Origin: Polynucleobacter sp. UK-Kesae-W10
Lineage (GTDB): Bacteria > Pseudomonadota > Gammaproteobacteria > Burkholderiales > Burkholderiaceae
NCBI RefSeq assembly: GCF_018881575.1
Contig: NZ_JACVQB010000002.1
Coordinates: 62,001-126,000, forward strand
Length of the DNA: 64,000 bases
Direction: 5' to 3'
Below the pieces are notes generated by a model. That model worked only from the letters and a program-made list of their open reading frames with translations, was not told where the DNA came from and made no database searches. The number at the start of each line of letters is the position of its first letter. Position 1 is the stretch's first letter. The translations under genes and the position numbers were made by a program. Below, in pieces: positions 27,424 to 35,728 of this stretch.

Positions 27424-29538
27424 CTAGAACGTATATTTAGTGGTGATGAAATAAGAGCGTCTATCGCTAGGGTAGTAGTAATAGCTTTTTGCGCCAGCCC
27501 CATCTGCGGTGCTGATGGTTCCATAGCCCCCGTAGGTGGCATAAGTGGCATTTCCAACGTTTTTAATGGTGAATTTGGCGTCAAAACCACCTAATTTGTA
27601 GGCCAGGTATACATCCCCTACGGTGTAGGAAGGCATGACGGCAAGCGCGTTGTAGTAACTTGGGCTGGCATCGTAATGCTGGTTGCTAACGTAATTGACA
27701 ACACCCCCAAATGACCAATTCATATCAATCAGGTAGCTAGCCCGGGCATTGAGCAATAAATTTGGCGTTAGCGGAATCTCATTGCCAGAGTAGGGGCCAT
27801 CAGCATAGAAAGATTTTTGATATTTACCACCACCAGCAACGGTGAGTTTGTTCGTGAGATTGGTTGATGAATCTACAACCACACCTTTGCGGTTGATGTT
27901 GTAGGGGGAGTTGTAGTTATAGCCAGTAGATGGGTTGTAAGTAATCTCGTTTTGAGAAACAGAGGAAAAGATAGAGCCATTCACACGCAAACTATTGAGC
28001 ATCCAATTGCCGCCTAGCTCATAGGTTTGAGCGGTCTGAGGGCGTAGGATGCCATTAAATACTCGGTTCCCCTCAGCATTAAAGCCCCAGAATTCATCGA
28101 TATTCGGAAAGCGATAGGACTGATTCCATTTGACGTAGATCTTTTGGTCTTTTGCATAATTCATATTGAATGCGATATCGCCAGCATTGGCTGAATAGGT
28201 TTGACTGTTATTGACCGATCCGTTTGGTGAAAAGATATTTGAATCGTACGTGTTAGCTTGCTGCGTTTGATGTCTTGCGCCACCATCTAGACTTAATCCA
28301 TTGGTAATAGGGAGTTTCAAAATTCCGTAGACCGATTGATTGACGATGGACGCATTCTGAATATCGTGATTCAGACCATTTGGATTGGCGATGTAAAAAT
28401 TAGTATTTAAGAAATCTTGTTGGGTCGCTCCATAGGTATCGGTTGACCCCTGAGCACCTTTATTAAATTCATACCCAAAAATCCCGCTACCAAATGAACC
28501 CAGGCCAGCCTTGATCCGTGGCGAGAGATTGAACTGCCAGCCAGATAATTTGCTGCTGCTGGGTACCTGCCATGAGTTGCCAACGTTATAGGCAGTTTGC
28601 GTATCCCAATAGGGATTGGCAAAAAATACCGTCTTATTGGTGTAAAAACCATCCAACTCTGCAATGGAAGTTTCTCCAAGTCCTTTGGTTCCACCAAAGC
28701 GAACGCCGACATTATCGGTGGTCGTATTCGATCCAATGTTATTAAATTTTGCTGCTTGCGGATCTCCTTGACCTACTTGGCCAACAACGCCACCAGGATT
28801 TTGTGCATTTGTGTACGCATAAAAAAGGTCTGTATAAACGCGATCGATCCCGCCTAACTTTTGCGTTACCTTGGCATCAAATGAATACGCATTAGCTGCA
28901 GAGTTTTGTCGCCAACCTTGGGTGTTGGATGTGTTGGCGGTGAGTTGATAGGTTGTATCTTCAAAACTATCTCGCAAAATGGCATTGTTGATCAGTGTTC
29001 CATAGCTGCCATACATCACGCTGGCCTGATTGAGCTTTGCATTATTGCCGTTAGTAATGATGTTGATTACGCCGCCAACTGCGCCGTTACCATACTGAAC
29101 GCTGGCGCCGCCTTGCAGCACTTCAATGCGCTCAATAGAGTCTATTGGAATGGATTCCCAATTGACCCCAGCAGAATCAATGGGGTTAAGCCGTTGGCCA
29201 TCAATCAAGATCAGGGTGGTGCTGTTGGCGGTAGCGCCGTAACCACCCATATCTACCGTGGCATCTAAATTGAGTTGTCCTGGATTTAAGCTACGAACAT
29301 TCAGACCACCAATCTGTGACAACACATCTGGAATATTGCTCGAGGTGGAGCTGGCAATTTCATCGCGGGTGATAACTTTGACATTAGCTGGCACTTCATT
29401 CAGATTTTCTTCAAATCTTGAACCAGTGACGATGACTGTCGATTGAGAATTTTGCGCAAGCGCAACAAGCGAATTACTGAGGAAAAATACACTGGCGCAA
29501 ATTTGGGCAATTTGCTTTGACTTCAACTGCTGTTTCAT
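27424..29538 (-). CDS. btuB: TonB-dependent outer membrane receptor, probably for cobalamin (BtuB-like)
   Basis: The 704-residue receptor has a signal peptide (cleaved near ALAQ), a TonB-box-like STVIVTGSRFEENL, a plug domain (about 45-165, with LIDGQRLNPID and IERIEVLQGGASVQYGNGAVGGVINI) and a C-terminal beta-barrel ending in phenylalanine (ITTKYTF). TonB-dependent receptors import scarce nutrients across the outer membrane. A cobalamin riboswitch upstream on the same strand points to vitamin B12 or a corrinoid as the cargo. No BtuFCD genes lie nearby in this window. Confidence 0.88.
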   Translation of the reverse strand: MKQQLKSKQIAQICASVFFLSNSLVALAQNSQSTVIVTGSRFEENLNEVPANVKVITRDEIASSTSSNIPDVLSQIGGLNVRSLNPGQLNLDATVDMGGYGATANSTTLILIDGQRLNPIDSAGVNWESIPIDSIERIEVLQGGASVQYGNGAVGGVINIITNGNNAKLNQASVMYGSYGTLINNAILRDSFEDTTYQLTANTSNTQGWRQNSAANAYSFDAKVTQKLGGIDRVYTDLFYAYTNAQNPGGVVGQVGQGDPQAAKFNNIGSNTTTDNVGVRFGGTKGLGETSIAELDGFYTNKTVFFANPYWDTQTAYNVGNSWQVPSSSKLSGWQFNLSPRIKAGLGSFGSGIFGYEFNKGAQGSTDTYGATQQDFLNTNFYIANPNGLNHDIQNASIVNQSVYGILKLPITNGLSLDGGARHQTQQANTYDSNIFSPNGSVNNSQTYSANAGDIAFNMNYAKDQKIYVKWNQSYRFPNIDEFWGFNAEGNRVFNGILRPQTAQTYELGGNWMLNSLRVNGSIFSSVSQNEITYNPSTGYNYNSPYNINRKGVVVDSSTNLTNKLTVAGGGKYQKSFYADGPYSGNEIPLTPNLLLNARASYLIDMNWSFGGVVNYVSNQHYDASPSYYNALAVMPSYTVGDVYLAYKLGGFDAKFTIKNVGNATYATYGGYGTISTADGAGAKSYYYYPSDRRSYFITTKYTF

Positions 29539-29561
29539 TTCAAACTTTCTGTGATCGAATA

Positions 29562-29587
29562 CCCATCTAACTTCCCCGTTAGCTGGG
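29562..29587 (-). promoter_or_regulatory. Hairpin between riboswitch and btuB start, possible expression platform
   Basis: CCCAGCTAAC and GTTAGATGGG pair around GGGGAA with one G-A mismatch. The stem ends about 24 bases before the btuB ATG (29538). It lies in the leader downstream of the B12 box and lacks a T-run, so it would act on translation or be part of a larger switch. Confidence 0.4.
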
Positions 29588-29689
29588 TCGAACAGAATTT
29601 TTTGTGCAGGAGCTTAGGCGTCAATTTGGCGTCAGATCGCAAGATAGGGCGCTGTCATCGGCGCGCGAAGATCCCCGTCCGCAAAATTC

Positions 29690-29905
29690 CACCTGTCTTG
29701 GCCGGTATCCGGGCTAGTAAATGTCAGAATCTGGCCTTCCCATGCAAATGACAGCACAGTGGCATTCTCAGATTCCTGACCCCTTTGGATTGCTCCTTAG
29801 GAGGTATTTACTTACCGTTGCGGGGGCAGCACACGTTTAGTGTTTCCCGTTTAACTTTATTGCACTGCAATAAAGCACCACGACCTGGCAATTCTAGTCC
29901 ATCCG
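29690..29905 (-). promoter_or_regulatory. Cobalamin riboswitch
   Basis: Read on the minus strand this stretch has the conserved core in order: ACGGGAAAC, GTGCTGCCCCCGCAACGGTA, CACTGTGCTGTC, ATGGGAAGGCCA and the B12 box TAGCCCGGATACCGGCC (29699-29715). This is the adenosylcobalamin/cobalamin aptamer. It accounts for much of the 440-bp gap 29539-29978 between btuB and the divergent Crp/Fnr gene and should repress btuB when corrinoids are plentiful. Outer boundaries are approximate. Confidence 0.93.
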
Positions 29906-29978
29906 GAGGACGCTTTGACCTCAAGTCGGGTTTTTGGTGCAAAAAAGCCTACAATATGAGGTCTAGGATTAAGGATTC

Positions 29979-30596
29979 ATGACCGTATTAGATAAGCATC
30001 CCGAAAAAAACCTGATTCGCCTTCAGTTGAGCCAAAACTCCGTGCTGAAAAGCCTTGATGTGGCTGCAATGGCTGAATTGGAGCGCCATTTAGAGATCTC
30101 CGACCTTAAGAAATCAGAAATACTGCTGCACCAAGGTGATCACCAAATGGAGCAGTATTTTGTGCTGGACGGAATTCTCAAGCGGATTGTTTCCAGCGCA
30201 GATGCCAAAGAGATGATCCTGCGGTTTGCAATCGAAAAAGACATTGAGACCAGCTATGCTGCCTGGCGCCTGAAAACCGCTGCTCCTTACAGTATTGCCT
30301 GTGTCACCAAGGCCCGTGTGGCTCGGATGCCCCTCAAAAAATGGGCGGAATTTTTGGAAGAGCACAAGCCCCTCAAAGAAAGCTTTGAGTTTGAGGTAAT
30401 GCGTCTCATGAGCGAGATCATGGCCCACACCATTACACTCCATATGTTGGACGCTCCCGGTCGTGTAGAGCGCTTTTTGCGCAAGTACGAGGACCTTTTT
30501 GAGCTGCTTCCCAAAAAGGAGTTGGCCGCCTACCTCAATCTCTCCCCTGAGACCCTGAGCCGCCTCAAAACCAAGCATAAAGAGCTCTTTATTTAG
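29979..30596 (+). CDS. Crp/Fnr-family transcriptional regulator of the oxalate genes
   Basis: The 205-residue protein has a cyclic-nucleotide-binding-like sensor domain (residues about 20-135) and a C-terminal helix-turn-helix (LPKKELAAYLNLSPETLSRLKTK). The recognition helix carries ETLSR, matching the E..SR set FNR uses to read TTGA half-sites. Only one cysteine (in SIACV) is present, so there is no FNR-type iron-sulfur cluster; the signal is unknown. It lies upstream of oxc in the same direction, and a TTGAC-N4-GTCAA site lies between them. A -10-like TACAAT precedes the gene. Confidence 0.88.
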   Translation: MTVLDKHPEKNLIRLQLSQNSVLKSLDVAAMAELERHLEISDLKKSEILLHQGDHQMEQYFVLDGILKRIVSSADAKEMILRFAIEKDIETSYAAWRLKTAAPYSIACVTKARVARMPLKKWAEFLEEHKPLKESFEFEVMRLMSEIMAHTITLHMLDAPGRVERFLRKYEDLFELLPKKELAAYLNLSPETLSRLKTKHKELFI

Positions 30597-30607
30597 GCTT
30601 GGGTACC

Positions 30608-30621
30608 CCTGTAATTACAGG
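30608..30621. promoter_or_regulatory. Perfect 14-bp palindrome upstream of oxc
   Basis: CCTGTAATTACAGG is a perfect palindrome 11 bp after the Crp/Fnr stop codon and just ahead of the TTGAC-N4-GTCAA site. GGGTACCC (30601-30608) adjoins it. It has no T-run, so an operator is more likely than a terminator. The binding factor is unknown. Confidence 0.4.
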
Positions 30622-30633
30622 ATTTAGAGGGAA

Positions 30634-30649
30634 ATTGACCGAAGTCAAT
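30634..30649. promoter_or_regulatory. Crp/Fnr-type operator upstream of oxc
   Basis: Perfect inverted repeat ATTGAC-CGAA-GTCAAT with the TTGA-N6-TCAA core of FNR/FixK/Dnr-type sites. It lies in the 203-bp gap between a Crp/Fnr gene with an E..SR recognition helix and oxc, about 150 bp before the oxc ATG. Confidence 0.65.
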
Positions 30650-30690
30650 GATGAACCCCCACCCCAAGCCTAATATTCATCTCAGCCAAA

Positions 30691-30779
30691 GCAGGACGTA
30701 AAACCTGCAGTGCGATTAATAACTTTATTGGAGACGATAGCGCAAGCTAAATTGCTTTAGCCCTTATCAGGGCCTTTTC
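30691..30779 (+). promoter_or_regulatory. Hairpin-rich 5' leader of oxc with competing stems
   Basis: Successive stems can form: GCAGG/CCTGC (30691-30708), TAGC-GCAA-GCTA with a GNRA loop (30738-30749), GCTAAA-TTGC-TTTAGC (30746-30761) and GCCCT-TATC-AGGGC (30760-30773) followed by CTTTTC. The last three overlap and exclude one another, and the final one resembles a weak intrinsic terminator 20-40 bases before the oxc ATG. It may be an attenuator-like leader. I do not recognise it as a known riboswitch class. Confidence 0.4.
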
Positions 30780-30799
30780 GCAATTCACATCAAAAAATT

Positions 30800-32509
30800 A
30801 TGACAACAGACAATCAAAACACCCAATTAACAGATGGCTTTCACCTCGTTATTGACGCTCTGAAAGCGAATGACCTCAATACGATTTTCGGTCTGGTTGG
30901 TATTCCAATTACTGACTTATGCCGTTTGGCTCAAGCTGAAGGTTTGCGTTTTATTGGCTTCCGTCATGAGCAACACGCTGGTAACGCTGCTGCGATCGCA
31001 GGTTACATGACACAAAAGCCTGGTATTTGCATGACCGTTTCTGCGCCAGGCTTCTTGAACGGTTTAACTGCATTGGCTAATGCCACTGTGAACTGTTTTC
31101 CAATGATTTTGATTTCTGGTTCAAGCGAACGTGAAATCGTTGACTTGCAACAAGGCGACTACGAAGAGATGGATCAGCTTAATGCTGCTAAACCTTATTG
31201 CAAAGCCGCTTATCGTATTAATCATATTGAAGACATCGGCATTGGTTTTGCGCGTGCCATTCGTGCTGCCGTTTCTGGTCGTCCAGGCGGCGTGTATTTA
31301 GATTTGCCAGCCCAGCTGCTATCTCAAACCATGCCGGTTGAAGAGGCGAAGAAATCCATCTTCAAGGTAATCGATCCAGTACCACGTCAAATCCCAGCCG
31401 CTGATGCGGTAGCGCGTGCATTAGATGTGCTCAAAGGTGCTAAGCGCCCATTGATTCTCCTGGGTAAAGGTGCTGCTTATGCACAGGCTGATAAAGAGAT
31501 TCGTGATCTGGTTGAAAAATCCGGCATTCCTTACTTGCCTATGTCGATGGCCAAAGGTTTGTTACCAGATAACCACCCACAGTCGGCTTCTGCAGCACGC
31601 TCATTTGTATTGGCTGAAGCCGATGCAGTGTTGTTGGTTGGTGCGCGTTTGAACTGGTTGCTTGCACATGGTAAGGGTAAGACTTGGGGTAAAGAGTCTA
31701 AGAAATTTATCCAGATCGACATTCAAGCAAATGAAGTGGATAGCAACGTACAAATTGCTGCTCCATTGATTGGTGATGTTGGTTCATGCGTGAGCGAACT
31801 CTTGAAGGGTATTGCATCAGTGCCTAAGCCAAGCGCTGAGTGGATTGCTGCAATCAATGAGAAAAAAGATAAGAACATGGCCAAGATGGCCGAAACATTG
31901 GCCAAAGAAGCAAGTCCAATGAACTTCCATGGCGCACTGCGTGTAATTCGTGATGTGATCAAGAAGAACCCTGATGTGAACTTAGTAAACGAAGGTGCTA
32001 ATACCTTGGATTACTGCCGTGCCATCGTCGATATGTACAAACCGCGTAAGCGTTTTGACTCCGGTACTTGGGGCATTATGGGTATTGGTATGGGTTATTC
32101 GATTGGTGCGGCGGTCATCAGCGGCCTGCCAACAGTGGCAGTTGAGGGTGATAGCGCGTTTGGCTTTAGCGGCATGGAACTCGAAACCGTTTGCCGTTAC
32201 AACCTCCCAATCACTACCGTTGTATTTAATAACAACGGCGTATACCGTGGTACCGATAAGAATCCTACTGGCGGTGCTGATGTTGCCCCAACTGTATTCG
32301 TAAAAGATGCGCGTTACGACAAGATGATTGAAGCATTTGGTGGAGTGGGTTATTACGTGACTACCCCAGCAGAATTGGAAGCAGCCTTAACAGAAGCAAT
32401 TGCTGCCGGTAAACCAGCCCTCATCAATGCTGTTATTGATGAAACCGCAGGTACTGAGAGTGGACGTTTAACGAACTTAAACCCATCTACTGCAGCCGCT
32501 AAGAAGTAA
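30800..32509 (+). CDS. oxc: Oxalyl-CoA decarboxylase
   Basis: The 569-residue thiamine-diphosphate enzyme decarboxylates oxalyl-CoA to formyl-CoA and CO2. It has three domains: N-terminal pyrimidine-binding with catalytic E57 in [16 protein letters not shown], a central domain, and a C-terminal diphosphate-binding domain with [21 protein letters not shown] and FNNNGVYRG. Length and motifs agree with Oxalobacter Oxc. It is followed 49 bp later by frc, giving the classic oxalate pair. An upstream Crp/Fnr gene, its putative site and a structured leader suggest tight control. Confidence 0.97.
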   Translation: MTTDNQNTQLTDGFHLVIDALKANDLNTIFGLVGIPITDLCRLAQAEGLRFIGFRHEQHAGNAAAIAGYMTQKPGICMTVSAPGFLNGLTALANATVNCFPMILISGSSEREIVDLQQGDYEEMDQLNAAKPYCKAAYRINHIEDIGIGFARAIRAAVSGRPGGVYLDLPAQLLSQTMPVEEAKKSIFKVIDPVPRQIPAADAVARALDVLKGAKRPLILLGKGAAYAQADKEIRDLVEKSGIPYLPMSMAKGLLPDNHPQSASAARSFVLAEADAVLLVGARLNWLLAHGKGKTWGKESKKFIQIDIQANEVDSNVQIAAPLIGDVGSCVSELLKGIASVPKPSAEWIAAINEKKDKNMAKMAETLAKEASPMNFHGALRVIRDVIKKNPDVNLVNEGANTLDYCRAIVDMYKPRKRFDSGTWGIMGIGMGYSIGAAVISGLPTVAVEGDSAFGFSGMELETVCRYNLPITTVVFNNNGVYRGTDKNPTGGADVAPTVFVKDARYDKMIEAFGGVGYYVTTPAELEAALTEAIAAGKPALINAVIDETAGTESGRLTNLNPSTAAAKK

Positions 32510-32558
32510 TTCCAGATTAATTTAGAAGCAAACAAGAAAGACTTAAGGAGAAACAAAC

Positions 32559-33809
32559 ATGACTAAACCATTAGACGGTATTCGTATTATTGACTTCACA
32601 CACGTACAAGCAGGTCCTGCATGTACTCAGTTGTTGGCTTGGTATGGCGCAGACGTGATCAAAGTTGAGCGTCCAGGTGCTGGCGACGTTACTCGTAGCC
32701 AATTGCGCGACGTTCCAGGCGCTGATGCTTTGTACTTCACAATGCTCAACGGCAATAAGCGTTCATTGACACTCGATACTAAGACTGCCGAAGGTAAGGA
32801 AGTTTTAGAGAAGATGATCAAAACTTCAGACGTAATGGTTGAGAACTTTGGTCCTGGAGCCTTGGATCGTATGGGATTCTCTTGGAAGCGTATTCAAGAA
32901 TTGAACCCAAAGATGATCATGGCTTCTGTAAAAGGCTTTAGCGATGGCCACTCATATGAAGATCTGAAGGTGTATGAGAACGTTGCTCAGTGTGCTGGTG
33001 GTGCTGCTTCTACTACTGGTTTCTGGGATGGTCCTCCAACAGTTTCTGCTGCTGCTTTGGGTGACTCTAATACTGGTATGCACTTGGCAATTGGTATTTT
33101 GACTGCTTTGATGCAGCGCGCTAAGACTGGTAAAGGTCAAAAAGTATCATGCTCCATGCAAGACGCTGTATTGAACTTGTGCCGCGTGAAGTTGCGCGAT
33201 CAACAACGTTTGGATAAGGTTGGTTACTTAGAAGAGTATCCACAATACCCACACGGTTCATTCACTGACGTAGTTCCACGTGGCGGTAACGCTGGTGGTG
33301 GCGGTCAGCCAGGTTGGGTATTGAAGTGTAAGGGCTGGGAAACTGATCCTAACGCATACATCTACTTCACTATTCAAGGTCACGCTTGGGAGCCAATCAC
33401 TAAGGCTTTGGGCAAACCAGAATGGGCAACAGATCCTGCTTACATGACTGCAGAAGCTCGTCAAGATAAGATTTTCGATATCTTCGCAACCATTGAAGAT
33501 TGGCTCAAAGACAAGACTAAGTACGAAGCTGTGGATATCCTCCGCAAGTTCGATATTCCTTGTGCACCAGTTCTCTCTATGAAGGAATTGGCAAACTCAC
33601 CAGACTTGCGTAAGAGCGGTTCGATTGTTGAAGTTGACCACAAAGTACGTGGCAAGTATTTGACTATCGGCAGCCCAATTAAGTTCTCTGACTTGGAAAT
33701 CGAAGTGAAGCCATCTCCTGTATTGGGTGAGCACACTGATGAAGTGTTGGCTGATCTCGGTTACAGCGCTGATGACATCGCCAAGTTGCATGCAGCTAAA
33801 GCAGTTTAA
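32559..33809 (+). CDS. frc: Formyl-CoA:oxalate CoA-transferase
   Basis: The 416-residue class III CoA-transferase moves CoA from formyl-CoA to oxalate, giving oxalyl-CoA and formate. The catalytic aspartate is D169 (GDSNTGMH), the same number as in Oxalobacter FRC, and the mobile glycine loop GGGGQPG is intact near residue 260. AAGGAG precedes the ATG by about 9 bp. It ends the first oxalate transcription unit, which closes with a strong terminator. A second similar protein is encoded 0.7 kb downstream. Confidence 0.96.
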   Translation: MTKPLDGIRIIDFTHVQAGPACTQLLAWYGADVIKVERPGAGDVTRSQLRDVPGADALYFTMLNGNKRSLTLDTKTAEGKEVLEKMIKTSDVMVENFGPGALDRMGFSWKRIQELNPKMIMASVKGFSDGHSYEDLKVYENVAQCAGGAASTTGFWDGPPTVSAAALGDSNTGMHLAIGILTALMQRAKTGKGQKVSCSMQDAVLNLCRVKLRDQQRLDKVGYLEEYPQYPHGSFTDVVPRGGNAGGGGQPGWVLKCKGWETDPNAYIYFTIQGHAWEPITKALGKPEWATDPAYMTAEARQDKIFDIFATIEDWLKDKTKYEAVDILRKFDIPCAPVLSMKELANSPDLRKSGSIVEVDHKVRGKYLTIGSPIKFSDLEIEVKPSPVLGEHTDEVLADLGYSADDIAKLHAAKAV

Positions 33810-33835
33810 TAACGATAAACATCGCTGTTGATTTG

Positions 33836-33865
33836 AAGGCGCTCCTAGTGGGCGCCTTTTTTATT
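33836..33865 (+). terminator. Rho-independent terminator after frc
   Basis: AAGGCGC (33836-33842) pairs with GCGCCTT (33852-33858), and TTTT then ATT follow. This GC-rich hairpin with a T-run separates oxc-frc from the PAS-frc2 unit. Confidence 0.88.
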
Positions 33866-33883
33866 CCCTAATAACTGAATGCC

Positions 33884-33914
33884 TTGTAAAAATTCAGATT
33901 AAAACTGCTATAGA
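33884..33914 (+). promoter_or_regulatory. Possible promoter for the PAS-domain gene
   Basis: TTGTAA (33884-33889) and TATAGA (33909-33914) lie upstream of the ATG at 33923. The spacer is 19 bp, longer than ideal, and a start point here would leave almost no leader, so this is a weak candidate. Confidence 0.25.
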
Positions 33915-33922
33915 CTGAACAT

Positions 33923-34351
33923 ATGAATACAAATGTCGATTTGCATCAATTAATAGAGTGCGTTGGCGATGCTGTGATTGTTGCCAATGCCAATGAAAAA
34001 ATTATTTTGTGGAATCCAGCGGCTACTCGCATCTTTGGATATTCAGAGGCCGAGGCCTTGGGTAATACTTTAGATTTAATTGTTCCAGAGCGTCAGCGCC
34101 AAAAACACAATGAGGGCTACAGTCACTCAATGCAAACGGGCACCACTCGCTATGGCACTTCTTTATTGAAGGTCCCCGCAAAACATCAAGATGGCAGCAC
34201 GCTGTCTATTGCCTTTACAGTGGGCATGCTTTTTGACGCAAATCATCAGGCCAATGGAGTAGTGGCGATCATTCGGGATGAGACAGCCCGTTTTGCGGAG
34301 GAGCGGGCCCTCAAAAAGCGCCTCTCTGACCTTGAAAACCCCCAGTCCTAG
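33923..34351 (+). CDS. Stand-alone PAS-domain protein
   Basis: The 142-residue protein is essentially one PAS domain plus PAC tail: VGDAVIVANANEKIILWNPAATRIFGYSEAEALG, then TSLLKVPAKHQDGSTLSIAFTVGMLF and GVVAIIRDETARFAEERALKKRL. No kinase, GGDEF, HTH or other output is present, and a C-terminal helix (residues 125-138) may mediate dimerisation. It lies between two oxalate CoA-transferase genes on the same strand, behind a terminator, so it may sense redox, a ligand or haem for this cluster through a partner. It has no membrane segment. Confidence 0.82.
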   Translation: MNTNVDLHQLIECVGDAVIVANANEKIILWNPAATRIFGYSEAEALGNTLDLIVPERQRQKHNEGYSHSMQTGTTRYGTSLLKVPAKHQDGSTLSIAFTVGMLFDANHQANGVVAIIRDETARFAEERALKKRLSDLENPQS

Positions 34352-34387
34352 CCGCATATAGTCTCTATAAGGCTTGAATGGAGCCTG

Positions 34388-34404
34388 TGCCCAAAAATTG
34401 GGCA
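34388..34404 (+). terminator. Candidate terminator after the PAS gene
   Basis: TGCCCAA-AAA-TTGGGCA is a perfect 7-bp hairpin followed by TTATCCTTTTTCC. The T-run is interrupted, so termination may be partial before frc2. Confidence 0.5.
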
Positions 34405-34479
34405 TTATCCTTTTTCCAGAATTCCCCGCTGGTAAAATTGCTTCAATTCAAAATTTTCATTCTTATTAGGACTTAAATC

Positions 34480-35727
34480 ATGGCAAAAGCACTAGAAGGG
34501 GTCAAAATCCTCGACTTTACGCACGTTCAATCAGGGCCAACCTGTACTCAGTTACTGGCTTGGTTTGGTGCGGATGTGATCAAGGTAGAAAAATCTGGCG
34601 AAGGCGATGCAACCCGCGGTCAGTTGCGTGATATTCCGGATGCTGACAGCTTGTATTTCACAATGTTGAACCATAACAAGCGTTCAATCACTGTTAATAC
34701 CAAAACCCAAAAGGGTAAAGAAATTCTCGAGCGCCTCATTAAAGAGTGCGACGTTCTAGTGGAAAACTTTGCACCTGGCGCGTTAGATCGTATGGGCTTT
34801 TCTTGGGAGCGTATTCAAGAACTTAATCCGATGATGATCATGGCCTCTGTGAAGGGTTTTGGTCCTGGACCATACGAAGATTGCAAGGTATATGAGAACG
34901 TAGCGCAGTGTGCTGGCGGTTCTGCATCTACTACTGGTTTTGATGATGGGCCTCCAATGGTGACTGGTGCACAAATTGGTGACAGCGGTACTGGCTTGCA
35001 TTTGGCTCTCGGTATTGTTACGGCTCTGTATCAGCGCACTCACTCTGGTCGCGGTCAAAAAGTATTGGCTGCCATGCAAGATGCTGTATTGAACTTGTGT
35101 CGCGTGAAGTTGCGTGACCAGCAGCGCCTTGAGCGCGTTGGCCTCATGCAGGAATATCCACAGTTCCCAAATGGCGAGTTTGGTGACTCTGTACCCCGCG
35201 CTGGCAATGCCTCTGGCGGTGGTCAGCCTGGTTGGATTGTTAAATGTAAGGGCTGGGAAACTGATCCTAATGCCTATATGTATGTCATTGTTCAGGCTCC
35301 AGTTTGGGAAGCCATCTGCAAAGTGATTGGTCGTGAAGATTGGATTACGGATGTCCGTTTTGCATCCCCAATGGCACGCTTGCCACACTTAATGGAAATT
35401 TTCGGTGAGATCGAAAAATGGACCATGACCATGACGAAGTTTGAGGTGATGGATGTATTGAATAAATACGACATCCCATGCGGCCCAATTCTGTCGATGA
35501 AAGAAATTGCTGAAGAGCCTGCATTGCGTGCTACTGGGACTGTGGTTGAAGTAGATCACCCAATTCGTGGCAAATACTTAACTGTCGGTAATCCGATTAA
35601 GTTATCTGATAGTCCAACGGAAGTAGAACGATCACCATTGTTGGGTGAACATACTGATGAAATTCTCAGTGAGCTTGGTTACTCAACGGATGAGTTGATC
35701 GCATTGCGTCACGATAAGGTGATCTAA
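34480..35727 (+). CDS. frc: Second formyl-CoA:oxalate CoA-transferase-like protein
   Basis: The 415-residue class III CoA-transferase is closely similar to the product of 32559-33809 along its full length (for example the shared segments ALDRMGFSW and [11 protein letters not shown]). It keeps the catalytic aspartate, D168, in GDSGTGLH. The glycine loop reads SGGGQPG instead of GGGGQPG. It probably acts on formyl-CoA and oxalate or a related acceptor. Its stop is 1 bp before the ATG of a formyl-transferase-fold gene, so the two are cotranscribed. Divergence shows an old duplication rather than a recent copy. Confidence 0.9.
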   Translation: MAKALEGVKILDFTHVQSGPTCTQLLAWFGADVIKVEKSGEGDATRGQLRDIPDADSLYFTMLNHNKRSITVNTKTQKGKEILERLIKECDVLVENFAPGALDRMGFSWERIQELNPMMIMASVKGFGPGPYEDCKVYENVAQCAGGSASTTGFDDGPPMVTGAQIGDSGTGLHLALGIVTALYQRTHSGRGQKVLAAMQDAVLNLCRVKLRDQQRLERVGLMQEYPQFPNGEFGDSVPRAGNASGGGQPGWIVKCKGWETDPNAYMYVIVQAPVWEAICKVIGREDWITDVRFASPMARLPHLMEIFGEIEKWTMTMTKFEVMDVLNKYDIPCGPILSMKEIAEEPALRATGTVVEVDHPIRGKYLTVGNPIKLSDSPTEVERSPLLGEHTDEILSELGYSTDELIALRHDKVI

Positions 35728-35728
35728 G

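Noticed and set aside
34163..34405. Minus-strand frame over the PAS gene and several other long antisense frames in frc and oxc
   Set aside because: They are antisense frames of strongly conserved coding genes, lacking start signals and protein-like composition.
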